Shown in pieces: positions 31,732 to 40,896 of a stretch of DNA of 64,000 nt. The number at the start of each line of letters is the position of its first letter. Position 1 is the first letter of the stretch. The notes beneath the pieces were generated by a model. The model ran no database searches and was not told the origin of the DNA. It saw only the letters and a list, made by a program, of their open reading frames with translations. The position numbers and the translations under genes are program-made. The DNA is from Pseudomonadales bacterium (GTDB lineage Bacteria; Pseudomonadota; Gammaproteobacteria; Pseudomonadales; Azotimanducaceae): contig WLWP01000001.1 of assembly GCA_012103505.1 (NCBI GenBank), positions 3,782,001-3,846,000 on the forward strand, in the 5' to 3' direction.

Positions 31732-32846
31732 CGGATGTTGACGTACTCTTGTTCGCTAATCTCGTGATACGCACGGACGTCGGCCAAAAACGCCATGTAG
31801 GAATCATATATGCGTTGCGATAACTCATCGGTGCTCGCGGCTTCTGCCACAACTTCTAGCGAGGCTGTTTTTAACGCGGCAATCACGTCATCCGGCAACC
31901 GACGCAACTCCACGCCATGCTCATCCACAAGTGTTCGAAGCGCCGCATTGTTCCGCGCGGTAAATTCGCTCAGCATGTCGTCGTTCACCGAGCGACTGGC
32001 AACCTCAATCATGACCTGTAAGTCTTCTGGCAAACTTTCCCACGCATTCTTGTTCACTATCGCCTCAAGTGTCGGACCTGGCTCGTGCCAGCCAGGATAG
32101 TAGTAATACTTGGCGACAGTGTGGAGCGCGAAGGCGAGGTCATTGTAGGGTCCCACCCATTCGGTCGCGTCGATGACGCCAGTTTGCAGCGAGGTAAAGA
32201 CTTCACTACCGGGCAGCGCCACAGGTATCCCACCCGCACGCTTTAAAACTTCTCCTCCGAGTCCGGGAATGCGCATCTTTACCCCCTCGAGATCGCTTAG
32301 GGAGTTAATCTCTTTGTTGAACCAACCAGCCATTTGCACACCAGTATTTCCTGCTGCAAAAGGAATTAATCCGAACGGTTCATAGAGTTCCCGCCACAGT
32401 TCCATGCCGCCGCCGTACGCGAGCCAACCATTCATTTCCTGCGCATTCATCCCGAAAGGCACTGTCGAGAACATCGCGGCTATGGGAATTTTGCCGCGCC
32501 AGTAGTAGGCCGCACCATGACCCATCTCTGCGGTTCCTTGGCTTACCGCATCAAACACTTCAAAAGGTCCTACAAGCTCACCAGCGCCATACACTTTGAT
32601 GTCCAGGCGTCCACGACTCATCACACGGAGCTTCTCTGCTAACCGCTCTGGACCCGTGCCAAGTCCGGGTAAGTTTTTGGGCCACGTGGTGATGAGTTTC
32701 CAGCGATAGACTTTTTCAGGCGCGGCTGGCACGGCACTTCCGCCATTTTCGCTCGTGCCACTCCCGTTCGGACCACACGCCGACAAGCTGACAATAAACC
32801 CCGTCATGGCCATGAGCATCACGACACGTTTGAAAATACCCTTCAC
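31728..32846 (-). CDS. TRAP transporter substrate-binding lipoprotein (DctP family)
   Basis: 372 residues. A lipoprotein signal peptide ends in LSAC with Cys24 as the lipidated residue, followed by a Ser/Gly/Asn linker. The body matches the mannitol/chloroaromatic and 2-oxoacid (FcbT1/TakP-like, COG4663) binding proteins: WKLITTWPKNLPGLG, MSRGRLDIKVYGAGELV, GVKMRIPGLGGEVL with the conserved Arg, TGVIDATEWVGPYNDLAFALH and AKYYYYPGWHEPG. The substrate is probably a 2-oxo or hydroxy acid, by family only. No permease is next to it on this strand; the likely partners are the convergent permease genes at 27840-29707. Lies downstream of uvrD. Confidence 0.92.
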   Translation of the reverse strand: MKGIFKRVVMLMAMTGFIVSLSACGPNGSGTSENGGSAVPAAPEKVYRWKLITTWPKNLPGLGTGPERLAEKLRVMSRGRLDIKVYGAGELVGPFEVFDAVSQGTAEMGHGAAYYWRGKIPIAAMFSTVPFGMNAQEMNGWLAYGGGMELWRELYEPFGLIPFAAGNTGVQMAGWFNKEINSLSDLEGVKMRIPGLGGEVLKRAGGIPVALPGSEVFTSLQTGVIDATEWVGPYNDLAFALHTVAKYYYYPGWHEPGPTLEAIVNKNAWESLPEDLQVMIEVASRSVNDDMLSEFTARNNAALRTLVDEHGVELRRLPDDVIAALKTASLEVVAEAASTDELSQRIYDSYMAFLADVRAYHEISEQEYVNIR

Positions 32847-32867
32847 GCCCTTCTCCTAATTTTTACC

Positions 32868-35054
32868 CTAGTCGACAGCTTGCAAGTTGGCGTATCCAAC
32901 CATTAGCCATTTGGCACCTACACCTGGGAAATTAACTTCTACTTTTGCCCGATCGCCACTACCTTCCATCTGGATAATGACACCTTCACCATACTTACCG
33001 TGCAACACGCCTTGGCCAATGCGGAAGCCAAACTCATTTTCTTCGGCAAACAAGGAGCCTTCGCTTGGGCTGGTGAAGGGCCGCTCAACAGCACCATTCA
33101 TTCTGACTTCGCTAACAAGCTCCTGCGGAATCTCCAACAAAAATCGGCTCGGTCGGTTATAAGAATCCTGCCCATGCAAACGCCGTGTTTCAGCATACGT
33201 GAGATATAGCTCTTTCATCGCGCGCGTTATCCCGACATAGGCAAGCCGTCGCTCTTCTTCCATTCGGCCCGGCTCGTCCGCACTCATTCTGTGCGGGAAC
33301 AAACCCTCTTCGAGACCACCGAGAAAGACCAGTGGAAACTCCAGCCCTTTGGCCGAGTGCAAGGTCATCATCTGTACCGAAGGTCCCTGATTCGCCTGGC
33401 GATCTCCCGCGTCGAGTGCAACTTGGTCTAAAAACTCCTGTAGGACGGTCACTTCCCCTGTTGTTGAGTCTTCAAAAGGAAAAACCAACTCACCACTGAA
33501 CTGTCGGCAAGCACTAACAAGTTCTTCTAGGTTCTCTTTGCGTGCGAGCCCTCGCTCACCACGCTCCTGGCGATGATAGGCCATCAAGCCACTAGCTTCG
33601 ATGATGTGATCGGCAAGCTCGTGGAGCTCCAGGGTCGCGACCGCCTCCGATAGATCATCGATCAACGCGATGAACGTCGCGACTGTTGTCTTTGCACGCC
33701 CTGGTAGTATGCCCTCGTTGAGCCCTTCTTTTGCAGCCTGCCACAGCGACGTACCACGCTCGCGTGCGAGACTGCGGATCGCTTCAACCGACTTATCACC
33801 AATCCCACGCGCCGGTACATTGACCACGCGTTCAAACGCCGTATCCGAATGCCGATCGTCCATCATGCGCATATAGGCAAGCGCATTTTTTATCTCGGCA
33901 CGTTCAAAAAATCTTTGTCCGCCATATATCTGATACGGGATATTGGCGCGCAACATTGCCTCTTCAAGCACCCGTGATTGGGCGTTGGAGCGATAGAGAA
34001 TCGCAACTTCGCCCGGGCTCCCACCTTCATCAATATGGCCTTGGGTCCGCTCAACAATGAAACGTGCCTCGTCCAGATCGTTGTACCCGGAGTAGATCTT
34101 GATCGGCTCACCGGTAGGACCATCGCTCCAGAGGTTCTTCCCTAGTCGATCCGTATTCCTCTTAATAAATCCGTTGGCCGCATCAAGTATAGTCTGGGTC
34201 GATCGATAGTTTTGTTCTAAACGGATCGTCTCGACGGGTTCAAAGTCAGTCGAGAACTGATGAATATTCTCAATCTTCGCACCCCGCCAGCCGTAAATAG
34301 ATTGGTCGTCATCACCGACCGCCATAACACTACCCTGTTTCCCGGCTAGCACCCGTAGCCAAGCGTATTGGATCGTATTGGTGTCCTGGAACTCATCGAC
34401 CAACAAGTTCTGAAAACGTTCTTGATAGTGCGCCAGAAGTCCGGCGTTGTTCAGCAACAGCTCGTGGCTGCGCAGCAATAACTCGGCGAAGTCGATCAAA
34501 CCACCTTGGTCACAGATCTCTTCATAGGATTCATAGATTTTTTTGTGCGTGATCTGAAACAAATCATCACCGGGTGCCACCTGGTGCGCTCGCCGGCCTT
34601 CGTCTTTCTGACCATTAATAAACCAAGCAGCCTGGCGAGCAGGCCACTTTTGCTCATCAATATCCATGGCGCGCATACAGCGCTTAACCAGTCTGAGCTG
34701 ATCATCCGCGTCGAGAATTTGAAAGTTTTTGGGTAGGCGCGCTTCTTGCGAATGCATGCGCAACAAACGGTGTGCGAGGCCGTGAAAGGTGCCTACCCAC
34801 ATAGTGCGCACCGAGAGGTTGAGCAGCTCTTCGATCCGGACGCGCATTTCAGCCGCGGCTTTGTTCGTAAAAGTCACCGCCAATATGCTCTGCGGCGACA
34901 AACGCTCTACATCTATCAGCCAGGCGATTCGATGAACCAATACGCGCGTCTTGCCACTACCTGCGCCCGCTACGACAAGTGTATTGCCCACAGGCGCGCT
35001 AACGGCGTTACGCTGAGGTTCATTTAGTCCCTCTAAAATGTGGGTAATATCCAA
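32868..35054 (-). CDS. uvrD: DNA helicase II UvrD
   Basis: 728 residues, superfamily 1A 3'-5' helicase for nucleotide excision and mismatch repair. Motifs: Walker A GAGSGKTRVLVHR, TFTNKAAAEMR, FHGLAHRLLR, DEFQDTN, GDDDQSIYGWRGA, EQNYRS, TLHSAKGLEFP and VGITRA, then a C-terminal Tudor-like tail (GVLHGKYGEGVIIQMEGSG) matching E. coli UvrD throughout. The only start aligned with family members is TTG at 35054 (LDITHILEGLN versus MDVSYLLDSLN in E. coli); no upstream ATG or GTG in frame and no clear ribosome binding site. I did not find a LexA-like operator in the upstream 130 bases. Confidence 0.96.
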   Translation of the reverse strand: MDITHILEGLNEPQRNAVSAPVGNTLVVAGAGSGKTRVLVHRIAWLIDVERLSPQSILAVTFTNKAAAEMRVRIEELLNLSVRTMWVGTFHGLAHRLLRMHSQEARLPKNFQILDADDQLRLVKRCMRAMDIDEQKWPARQAAWFINGQKDEGRRAHQVAPGDDLFQITHKKIYESYEEICDQGGLIDFAELLLRSHELLLNNAGLLAHYQERFQNLLVDEFQDTNTIQYAWLRVLAGKQGSVMAVGDDDQSIYGWRGAKIENIHQFSTDFEPVETIRLEQNYRSTQTILDAANGFIKRNTDRLGKNLWSDGPTGEPIKIYSGYNDLDEARFIVERTQGHIDEGGSPGEVAILYRSNAQSRVLEEAMLRANIPYQIYGGQRFFERAEIKNALAYMRMMDDRHSDTAFERVVNVPARGIGDKSVEAIRSLARERGTSLWQAAKEGLNEGILPGRAKTTVATFIALIDDLSEAVATLELHELADHIIEASGLMAYHRQERGERGLARKENLEELVSACRQFSGELVFPFEDSTTGEVTVLQEFLDQVALDAGDRQANQGPSVQMMTLHSAKGLEFPLVFLGGLEEGLFPHRMSADEPGRMEEERRLAYVGITRAMKELYLTYAETRRLHGQDSYNRPSRFLLEIPQELVSEVRMNGAVERPFTSPSEGSLFAEENEFGFRIGQGVLHGKYGEGVIIQMEGSGDRAKVEVNFPGVGAKWLMVGYANLQAVD

Positions 35055-35175
35055 GCGAGTATCGGTGTTGCAGCAGATCAGAAAGTCTACCGAATTTTAC
35101 CTTCCGCAAGTAGCAGATGAGCGCTGGTCGTGGATAATCAACCCAATGCAGCACCGAACGTCTAACCGAACTTCT

Positions 35176-36411
35176 ATGGAATCATCCCAACAGGTCCGCA
35201 ATACATACTTAGCGCTCGTCTGCTTCGTTCTTTTCGTCTGTTCATCGCTGAATGTGAATCCGGTACTGGCCGACACCGAAGACGCAAGTGATTTCCAAGC
35301 GTGCGTGCAGACCCTCCGGACAGAGGCCGCGAATCAAGCGCTTCCACCGGATGCCATCAACTCGGTCTTCGCTTCAGCAAAGCGCCTAGCACGAGTTGTC
35401 GCGGCCGATCGAAAACAGGCTGAGTTTATACAGTCCTTTGGGACTTATTACGGCAACCGCGTGACAACCACCCGCATCGAGAAAGGACGCGAGTATTTAG
35501 CAGAACATGCAAAACTGCTGAATACCGTCCGAGCGACCACGGGAGTGCCGCCCCAGTATCTAGTCGCGCTCTGGGGCTTAGAAACGAACTTTGGTCAGTA
35601 CTTCGGCAAACTTTCCATCCCCAGCGCGCTTGCAACACTTGCCTGCGACAAACGTCGCGCCCAGTTCTTCAAAGAGCAGCTTTTCGCGCTAGTGACGCTC
35701 GTCGGAGAAGGTCACATGACTGTCGACCAATTGCGCGGATCTTGGGCTGGCGCGATGGGTCATATGCAGTTCATGCCAACAACCTATCTTGCCCACGCGG
35801 TGGACGCCGATGGTGACGGCCGCAAAGACGTCTACGCGAGTCTCGCCGATGCCTTAACCTCTGGCGGCAACTACTTACAGTCTGCTGGATGGGAATCCGG
35901 CTACCGTTGGGGTCGCGAGGTATTGCTGCCAGAAAACTTTGACTACGCGGAAACCGGCTTTCACAACTGGGCACCGCTTTCCCATTGGGCATCTCTTGGG
36001 ATAACCGACACTTTTGGTAAAGACCTGCCGGTCATTGACTATCAGGCTGCGATACTTTTGCCAAGCGGCCATACAGGACCTGCATTCGCGGTCTACCCAA
36101 ACTTCAAAGTCATCATGAAATGGAACCGCTCTACTCACTACGCCCTGTCCGTTGGACGGCTTGCAGACCGCATCTCAGGTGCTGGACGCCTTGCCCGAGA
36201 TTTGCCGACCGCATCGCAGTTATCCATTAGCCCAGATCAGTTGAAGAAGATTCAGTCTGGGTTAAATGAGTTGGGAATCGATGCAGGCAGCGTCGATGGC
36301 ATCTTGGGGTCGGGTACCCAACGCGCGATACAACAGTTCGAGCGTCAATCCGGGCTGATCGCAGATGGTTTTCCAGATGCACAGGTGCTGGGCGCGCTGC
36401 TCAACCCGTAG
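35176..36411 (+). CDS. Lytic murein transglycosylase (MltB-like) with peptidoglycan-binding domain
   Basis: 411 residues from the chosen ATG. Signal peptide (YLALVCFVLFVCSSLNVNPVLA) with no lipobox, so probably periplasmic and soluble. Residues about 40-340 are an MltB-type (GH103) lytic transglycosylase: catalytic Glu136 in GLETNFG, SIPSALATLACDKRRAQFF, AGAMGHMQFMPTTYL and DADGDGRKDVY. Residues about 350-411 are a PG_binding_1 repeat (IQSGLNELGIDAGSVDGILGSG..). It cleaves peptidoglycan strands to 1,6-anhydro products. An ATG 30 bases upstream, or GTG/ATG further up, would only lengthen the n-region. Divergent from uvrD. Confidence 0.92.
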   Translation: MESSQQVRNTYLALVCFVLFVCSSLNVNPVLADTEDASDFQACVQTLRTEAANQALPPDAINSVFASAKRLARVVAADRKQAEFIQSFGTYYGNRVTTTRIEKGREYLAEHAKLLNTVRATTGVPPQYLVALWGLETNFGQYFGKLSIPSALATLACDKRRAQFFKEQLFALVTLVGEGHMTVDQLRGSWAGAMGHMQFMPTTYLAHAVDADGDGRKDVYASLADALTSGGNYLQSAGWESGYRWGREVLLPENFDYAETGFHNWAPLSHWASLGITDTFGKDLPVIDYQAAILLPSGHTGPAFAVYPNFKVIMKWNRSTHYALSVGRLADRISGAGRLARDLPTASQLSISPDQLKKIQSGLNELGIDAGSVDGILGSGTQRAIQQFERQSGLIADGFPDAQVLGALLNP

Positions 36412-36412
36412 G

Positions 36413-36916
36413 TTAGCGCGTCGGAATTTCCAGATCGATCTGCACACCATCGACACTCGACTGCAAATCTTGTGCATCCTCTTTCGTCAGCACCTTGCCA
36501 CGCAGTTTGGCTTTCTTCTCGGTCTGCTCATCAAAAAGATCGGGTAGCACAGTCTCGACGTCGGCTGACGCCCCACCTTGAAGTTCTTCGGCGAGCATTG
36601 TTTCTGCTAGCGCTTCGCGAGACAAATCGAGACCAGGCTTTGTCGTGCCTTCTTCTGCTGACGGGCTTTCAATTGACCGGCTTTCAGTCGGTGGGTTCTT
36701 AGGCAGCCCAGAATTTTGTCGAGATTCAGGCGAACAGGCCGCCAATAACATGCCTGTGGACAGGGTCACTACCAGTGCCTTTGTCGATGCTCCTCTCGAT
36801 GCTCTTATCGATGCTGCTCTCGATGCTGCTCTCGATGCCCTTATTGATGTCTTGATCCACGCATTCGTGGGTCTCTTTGAGAGCTTCAGTCGAACAAACC
36901 TATTCGCTACTAACAT
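36413..36916 (-). CDS. Putative lipoprotein with repeat-bearing N-terminus
   Basis: 167 residues, no family recognised. A hydrophobic stretch ALVVTLSTGMLLAAC ends in a lipobox with Cys61. What precedes it is odd: a 45-residue basic n-region whose residues 22-44 come from six 12-base tandem repeats and read as four-residue units such as RASR and AASR. No nearer start codon exists in frame, so translation probably begins at ATG 36916. The mature part is acidic and low in complexity (PPTESRSIESPSAEEG, then LAEELQGGASADVETVLPD). Convergent with the transglycosylase, one base between stops, and divergent from an amidohydrolase. Confidence 0.6.
   Translation of the reverse strand: MLVANRFVRLKLSKRPTNAWIKTSIRASRAASRAASIRASRGASTKALVVTLSTGMLLAACSPESRQNSGLPKNPPTESRSIESPSAEEGTTKPGLDLSREALAETMLAEELQGGASADVETVLPDLFDEQTEKKAKLRGKVLTKEDAQDLQSSVDGVQIDLEIPTR
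36783..36854. repeat. Six 12-base tandem repeats
   Basis: Units run gtcgatgctcct, ctcgatgctctt, atcgatgctgct, ctcgatgctgct, ctcgatgccctt, attgatgtcttg. The core is TCGATGCT. They fall in the n-region of the minus-strand lipoprotein gene; being a multiple of three, copy number changes would keep frame. The opposite strand is open too and reads as a LDALIDAALDAALDA-like helix, which is a by-product of the repeat. Confidence 0.9.
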
Positions 36917-36992
36917 CTTCGTCCATGTCTTAGATCAAGTTGCGCTATCCTAGCTGGATTCAGCGTCTGTTGTAGAGAGGAGATCACAACCT

Positions 36993-38360
36993 ATGCCTAA
37001 CTTGGTGCGCCCATTTCGGGCCTGTACTATCGCGATCCTGTTTTCCTATGCCTGTGCGCCTACCGCGCTCGCAACAGAACTGTTTGCGTCTACCTATCAA
37101 GTGCCCGACACAGCTGCGCGCCTATTTACAGACGTTCATCTGTACACCGGTACCGGAGCGGCAAATGGCAATACTCAAGTCCTGATCGTCGACGGTAAGA
37201 TCCAGGAGATCGGTACCAACATCCAAGCACCCAATGTCGAAGTTATCGAAGGCGGGGGCAGATGGCTTACACCAGGGATCATCGATGTCCATTCACACAT
37301 GGGCGACTATCCTGCACCCGCTATAGCTTCCACACGGGATGGGAATGAAGCTACCTCGCCAAACACAGCACGCGTTTGGGCGGAGCACTCCGTTTGGCCG
37401 CAAGATCCCCAATTCGCACTCGCTCTGGCAGGGGGAATCACCACGCTGCAGGTCCTTCCCGGCAGCGCAAACCTTTTCGGCGGGCGCGGCGTAACGCTCA
37501 AAAACGTCCCATCGCGCACGGTTCAGGGCATGAAATACCCAAACGCCAAACAAGGTCTCAAGATGGCTTGTGGTGAGAACCCTAAGCGCGTTTATGGCGG
37601 CAAAGGTCAGGCACCAAGCACGCGCATGGGCAATGTGGCGGGCTACCGAGAAGCTTGGGCGAAAGCCACAGACTATCGACGCAAGGTCAAAGCGCACGAA
37701 GCAGATCCCTCCAAGGCCCTTCCAGACCGGGACCTCACCATGGAAACTCTAGTGGGTGTTCTGGAGGGCGACATCATCGTACACAACCACTGCTACCGAG
37801 CAGACGAAATGGCCAACATGATCGATGTGAGTCGTGAGTTTGGCTACCAAATCGGCACTTTTCACCACGCAGTCGAGTCCTACAAATTCGCCGATCAACT
37901 AGCGCAAGAGAACATCTGTTCGGCGATGTGGGCTGATTGGTGGGGATCAAAATTAGAGCTGTTCGACGGCGTGCAGCAAAATGTCGCGTTGGTGCACAAC
38001 GCCGGAGCCTGCGCCATTGTCCATTCCGATTCAGCTTACGGCATCCAACGGCTCAATCAAGAAGCTGCCAAAGCCCTGGCAGCAGGGCAGCGGATGGGAT
38101 TGGAAATAACGAAAGCAGAAGCGATGAGCTGGATCACCAAGAATGCCGCTAAGTCTTTACAAATCGATGAGCAAACAGGCTCTATTGAAGTCGGCAAAGC
38201 AGCCGATCTCGTACTGTGGAACCAAGACCCTTTGAGCGTCTACGCACTGGCAGACCTAGTCTTCATTGACGGACACCTCTATTTCGATCGTAACGACCCT
38301 GACGTGAGGCCCGTCTCTGATTTCGCGTTGGGGCTATCGGTGGAGGGTCAACATGAATAA
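36993..38360 (+). CDS. Exported metal-dependent amidohydrolase
   Basis: 455 residues. Signal peptide (IAILFSYACAPTALA) then an amidohydrolase-superfamily TIM barrel of COG1228 type. Metal ligand candidates: His100 and His102 in DVHSHMG, His in VHNHCYRADEM and FHHAVESYKF, and Asp in IVHSDSAYGIQ. The tail has the usual beta-sandwich motif GSIEVGKAADLVLWNQDPL. Substrate unknown; related enzymes hydrolyse cyclic amides or dipeptides. Purine-rich GGAG precedes the ATG by about ten bases. Overlaps the next gene by eight bases. The two adjacent amidohydrolases are similar to each other in domain plan and probably function together. Confidence 0.9.
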   Translation: MPNLVRPFRACTIAILFSYACAPTALATELFASTYQVPDTAARLFTDVHLYTGTGAANGNTQVLIVDGKIQEIGTNIQAPNVEVIEGGGRWLTPGIIDVHSHMGDYPAPAIASTRDGNEATSPNTARVWAEHSVWPQDPQFALALAGGITTLQVLPGSANLFGGRGVTLKNVPSRTVQGMKYPNAKQGLKMACGENPKRVYGGKGQAPSTRMGNVAGYREAWAKATDYRRKVKAHEADPSKALPDRDLTMETLVGVLEGDIIVHNHCYRADEMANMIDVSREFGYQIGTFHHAVESYKFADQLAQENICSAMWADWWGSKLELFDGVQQNVALVHNAGACAIVHSDSAYGIQRLNQEAAKALAAGQRMGLEITKAEAMSWITKNAAKSLQIDEQTGSIEVGKAADLVLWNQDPLSVYALADLVFIDGHLYFDRNDPDVRPVSDFALGLSVEGQHE

Positions 38361-39648
38361 GCATCTGTCTTCTTTTTTCCATGTCATCCGTTTTTTACCC
38401 GCAATTCTGATCGGAACTGGTCTACCCGTTTGGACACTCGCCGAATCGATCCTTATTACAAACACAACAGTTCATACTCAAACTGAGTCTGGCGTCGTAA
38501 GCGACGTCAGTGTTCTGGTGCAAGATGGGCGTGTCACAGTCATTAGCCCTAACACCGTCGACACATTGCCTGACGACGTACGCATTGTGAACGGGGAGGG
38601 AATGGTTCTAACACCCAGCCTCATATCCGCATATTCACAATTGGGTTTAGATGAGATTGACCTTGAGGCATCAACGGTGGATAGCTTGTTAGATCCACTT
38701 ATACCAGCTGTTGGTCCCGCATTTGATGTGCAGTATGCATTCAACGCACGAAGCGTGGTTGTCGATGTCAATCTGGTGGAGGGCGTCACCCACACCATCA
38801 TTGCACCACGCCCTGGATCAGATGTGATGGCGGGCCTTGGCGCTTTCGCCAATCTGGGCAAAGGCCGGGTTGATGCAGCCAAAATTGCGATGTTTGGTGA
38901 CGTAGGTGCCAACGCTGCCGCCAAAATTGGCGGAAGTCGTGCCGCAGCGATCGGTAAACTTCGCTTCGCGCTCGAAAACCTAGCGAGTTTTAGACCTCGC
39001 AACCATAATCCAGGCACTGGCGAATACAGTAAGCGCGACCTCATCGCGTTGAAGTCTCATCTCGATGACGACCGCCCACTCGTGATAACCGCCCACCGGG
39101 CGGTAGAAATATCTCAACTCATCACCTTGGCTGAGGACTTTGACCTTAACCTGGTAATCCGGGGGGCGACTGAGGCTTGGCAAGTCGCCGATGTTCTTGC
39201 AGCAGCCGACATTCCTGTGATCATCGATCCTTTGAGCAATATTCCTATTTCATTCAAACATCTAGGGGCGCGCCTAGACAATGCTGCATTGCTCGAGCGC
39301 CAAGGTGTGCGCTTTGCCATTGCCGTTCCAGACACCCACAACGTCCGTCTTATGCGCCAACATGCCGGTAACGCCGTGGCGAATGGTCTGTCTTGGTCAA
39401 CCGGCCTTCACGCCATCACTCGGGCAACGGTTGAACTTTTCGACCTTGATGACGCGCTTGGCAAAGTTGAAGTTGGCAAGCCCGCCAATTTTGTGCTCTG
39501 GACAGGAGACCCTTTGGAAGTGACGACGTGGGCTCATCTTGTGGTTGTCGACGGCACTATTGTTGACCCAAGCTCCAGACAGACTCAACTCTACAAACGC
39601 TACGAACGATTGGATCGTCCGCCATTTCAATACGGCTACGAGCACTAG
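38353..39648 (+). CDS. Exported amidohydrolase-like protein lacking the HxH metal motif
   Basis: 431 residues. Signal peptide (VIRFLPAILIGTGLPVWTLA) and the amidohydrolase plan: N-terminal beta-sandwich (ILITNTTVHTQTESG, VLVQDGRVTVI), barrel, and C-terminal LGKVEVGKPANFVLWTGDPL. At the place of the DxHxH motif it reads TPSLISAYSQLG (Ala93-Tyr-Ser95), and GATEAWQV replaces the usual GxHEAW, so at least three metal ligands are missing. It is probably non-catalytic or has a changed centre, perhaps acting with the intact amidohydrolase encoded just upstream, whose stop it overlaps. Confidence 0.88.
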   Translation: MNKHLSSFFHVIRFLPAILIGTGLPVWTLAESILITNTTVHTQTESGVVSDVSVLVQDGRVTVISPNTVDTLPDDVRIVNGEGMVLTPSLISAYSQLGLDEIDLEASTVDSLLDPLIPAVGPAFDVQYAFNARSVVVDVNLVEGVTHTIIAPRPGSDVMAGLGAFANLGKGRVDAAKIAMFGDVGANAAAKIGGSRAAAIGKLRFALENLASFRPRNHNPGTGEYSKRDLIALKSHLDDDRPLVITAHRAVEISQLITLAEDFDLNLVIRGATEAWQVADVLAAADIPVIIDPLSNIPISFKHLGARLDNAALLERQGVRFAIAVPDTHNVRLMRQHAGNAVANGLSWSTGLHAITRATVELFDLDDALGKVEVGKPANFVLWTGDPLEVTTWAHLVVVDGTIVDPSSRQTQLYKRYERLDRPPFQYGYEH

Positions 39649-39712
39649 AAAAAGTAACGGGCGCTGGAATATTGAAAGTTTGCGCAGCGTAGCACCAGGT
39701 CGATGAACGCAT

Positions 39713-40807
39713 CTACGGTATCCGCTCTCTTACCGGCGAGTTACGCATTTTCGATATTCCGATCGTTAACAGGGGTAGCGCATAGACGAGCATAAAGGCC
39801 CAAGCAAGGGTGCCATAGCCCGCACCAATGAGTGCGATCACACCGACACCCGAAGCGAGGCTACTGATGATCAGTACTAACCCACCAACAAGGCTACGCA
39901 CTCTAGAACTCAGCGGCTGTTGTTCTCGATCGTGCAGAAGGCCATTCACCCTTTGCACGACGCCTTCCAACACGCCTATGGCAGTCTGTACGATTGTGCC
40001 AATGAGTAGCACCGCATAAACCACAATCAACCAGGACAACTCGAGATCTTCAAGGAAGACCAAAAACGGCAGCGGTTCGGCCAGCAACTCAGGCAAATGT
40101 GGAACGAAAAGAATGTGCATAAGTAACGCGGGCACTGTAGCCGCGATAGACGCGACCAATCCTGACAAAACAGCTTCGCGGCGCGAGCTGATCTCCTTTA
40201 GGGTGTAGAGTAAGACCGGTATAGCTGCGATGTTATACAGCGCGTATTGGAAACCCTTTAGGGGATTACCGCCCTCCCAAGCCTGATTTCCGGCATCGAC
40301 CATCAGCCCTTGGCTGAGCACAGTGAAAACCGTAATCGCGACGATGAAGATTGAGAACAAACCCGCCCAGGCGGTGAGAAGTTTTTCAACGGCACTTTGT
40401 CCAATATATAGGACAAACATTGTGACAAGGACTGCGCAGATTGTTGTCACCCACAGGGGCACACCCAACCAGTCATTGACCATGGTACCTGCCGCTGAAA
40501 TGACCACCGCGAGTACCAAGAGCAGTAACACGACTGCGAGGATCTCATAGACCCACCAGGGCTTACCCAAGAGCTCCTGAAAGAAACGTCTGTAATCAAA
40601 TACACGAAAGATGCGAGCAAACTCGAAACTCGCGATGACCACAGTCAGCATGGCGACAAAGAAACACCCTACCGCAACCAGGCCGCCGCGCGGTCCAGCC
40701 TGGGAAATAAACTCAACGACCTCACGTCCAGTGCCGTAACCACCGCCGATTAAGACCGATTGAAATACCGCACCCGGGACCAAATACACTCGTATCCACC
40801 TTGGCAA
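39713..40807 (-). CDS. YkvI-like multi-span membrane protein
   Basis: 364 residues, about ten hydrophobic spans. The opening VFQSVLIGGGYGTGREVVEFIS matches the start of YkvI-type proteins of the APC/LeuT-fold transporter group, where a glycine-rich unwound helix 1 (GxGYGTGRE) binds substrate. Later segments (AIPVLLYTLKEISSRREAVLSGL, IVQTAIGVLEGVVQRVN) agree. Transport substrate unknown. The start is TTG at 40807 with GGAG six bases upstream; a GTG six codons in is possible. Last gene of a leftward run glmU-glmS-VOC. Confidence 0.8.
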   Translation of the reverse strand: MPRWIRVYLVPGAVFQSVLIGGGYGTGREVVEFISQAGPRGGLVAVGCFFVAMLTVVIASFEFARIFRVFDYRRFFQELLGKPWWVYEILAVVLLLLVLAVVISAAGTMVNDWLGVPLWVTTICAVLVTMFVLYIGQSAVEKLLTAWAGLFSIFIVAITVFTVLSQGLMVDAGNQAWEGGNPLKGFQYALYNIAAIPVLLYTLKEISSRREAVLSGLVASIAATVPALLMHILFVPHLPELLAEPLPFLVFLEDLELSWLIVVYAVLLIGTIVQTAIGVLEGVVQRVNGLLHDREQQPLSSRVRSLVGGLVLIISSLASGVGVIALIGAGYGTLAWAFMLVYALPLLTIGISKMRNSPVRERIP

Positions 40808-40896
40808 AGGTCACTCCAAAAAACCCACTTGCCTAACTATAAGCTGCAAGGAGTAAATGTCTTCAGGCAGGGGAGACTGGTTTCAAGTGAGGGGGG

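Noticed and set aside
35055..35180. LexA box upstream of uvrD
   Set aside because: No CTG-N10-CAG palindrome with the usual AT-rich centre found.
36645..36953. Plus-strand ORF across the 12-base repeats (Ala/Leu/Asp-rich helix)
   Set aside because: No start signal, low complexity from the repeat; the minus strand has a lipobox and is the better gene.
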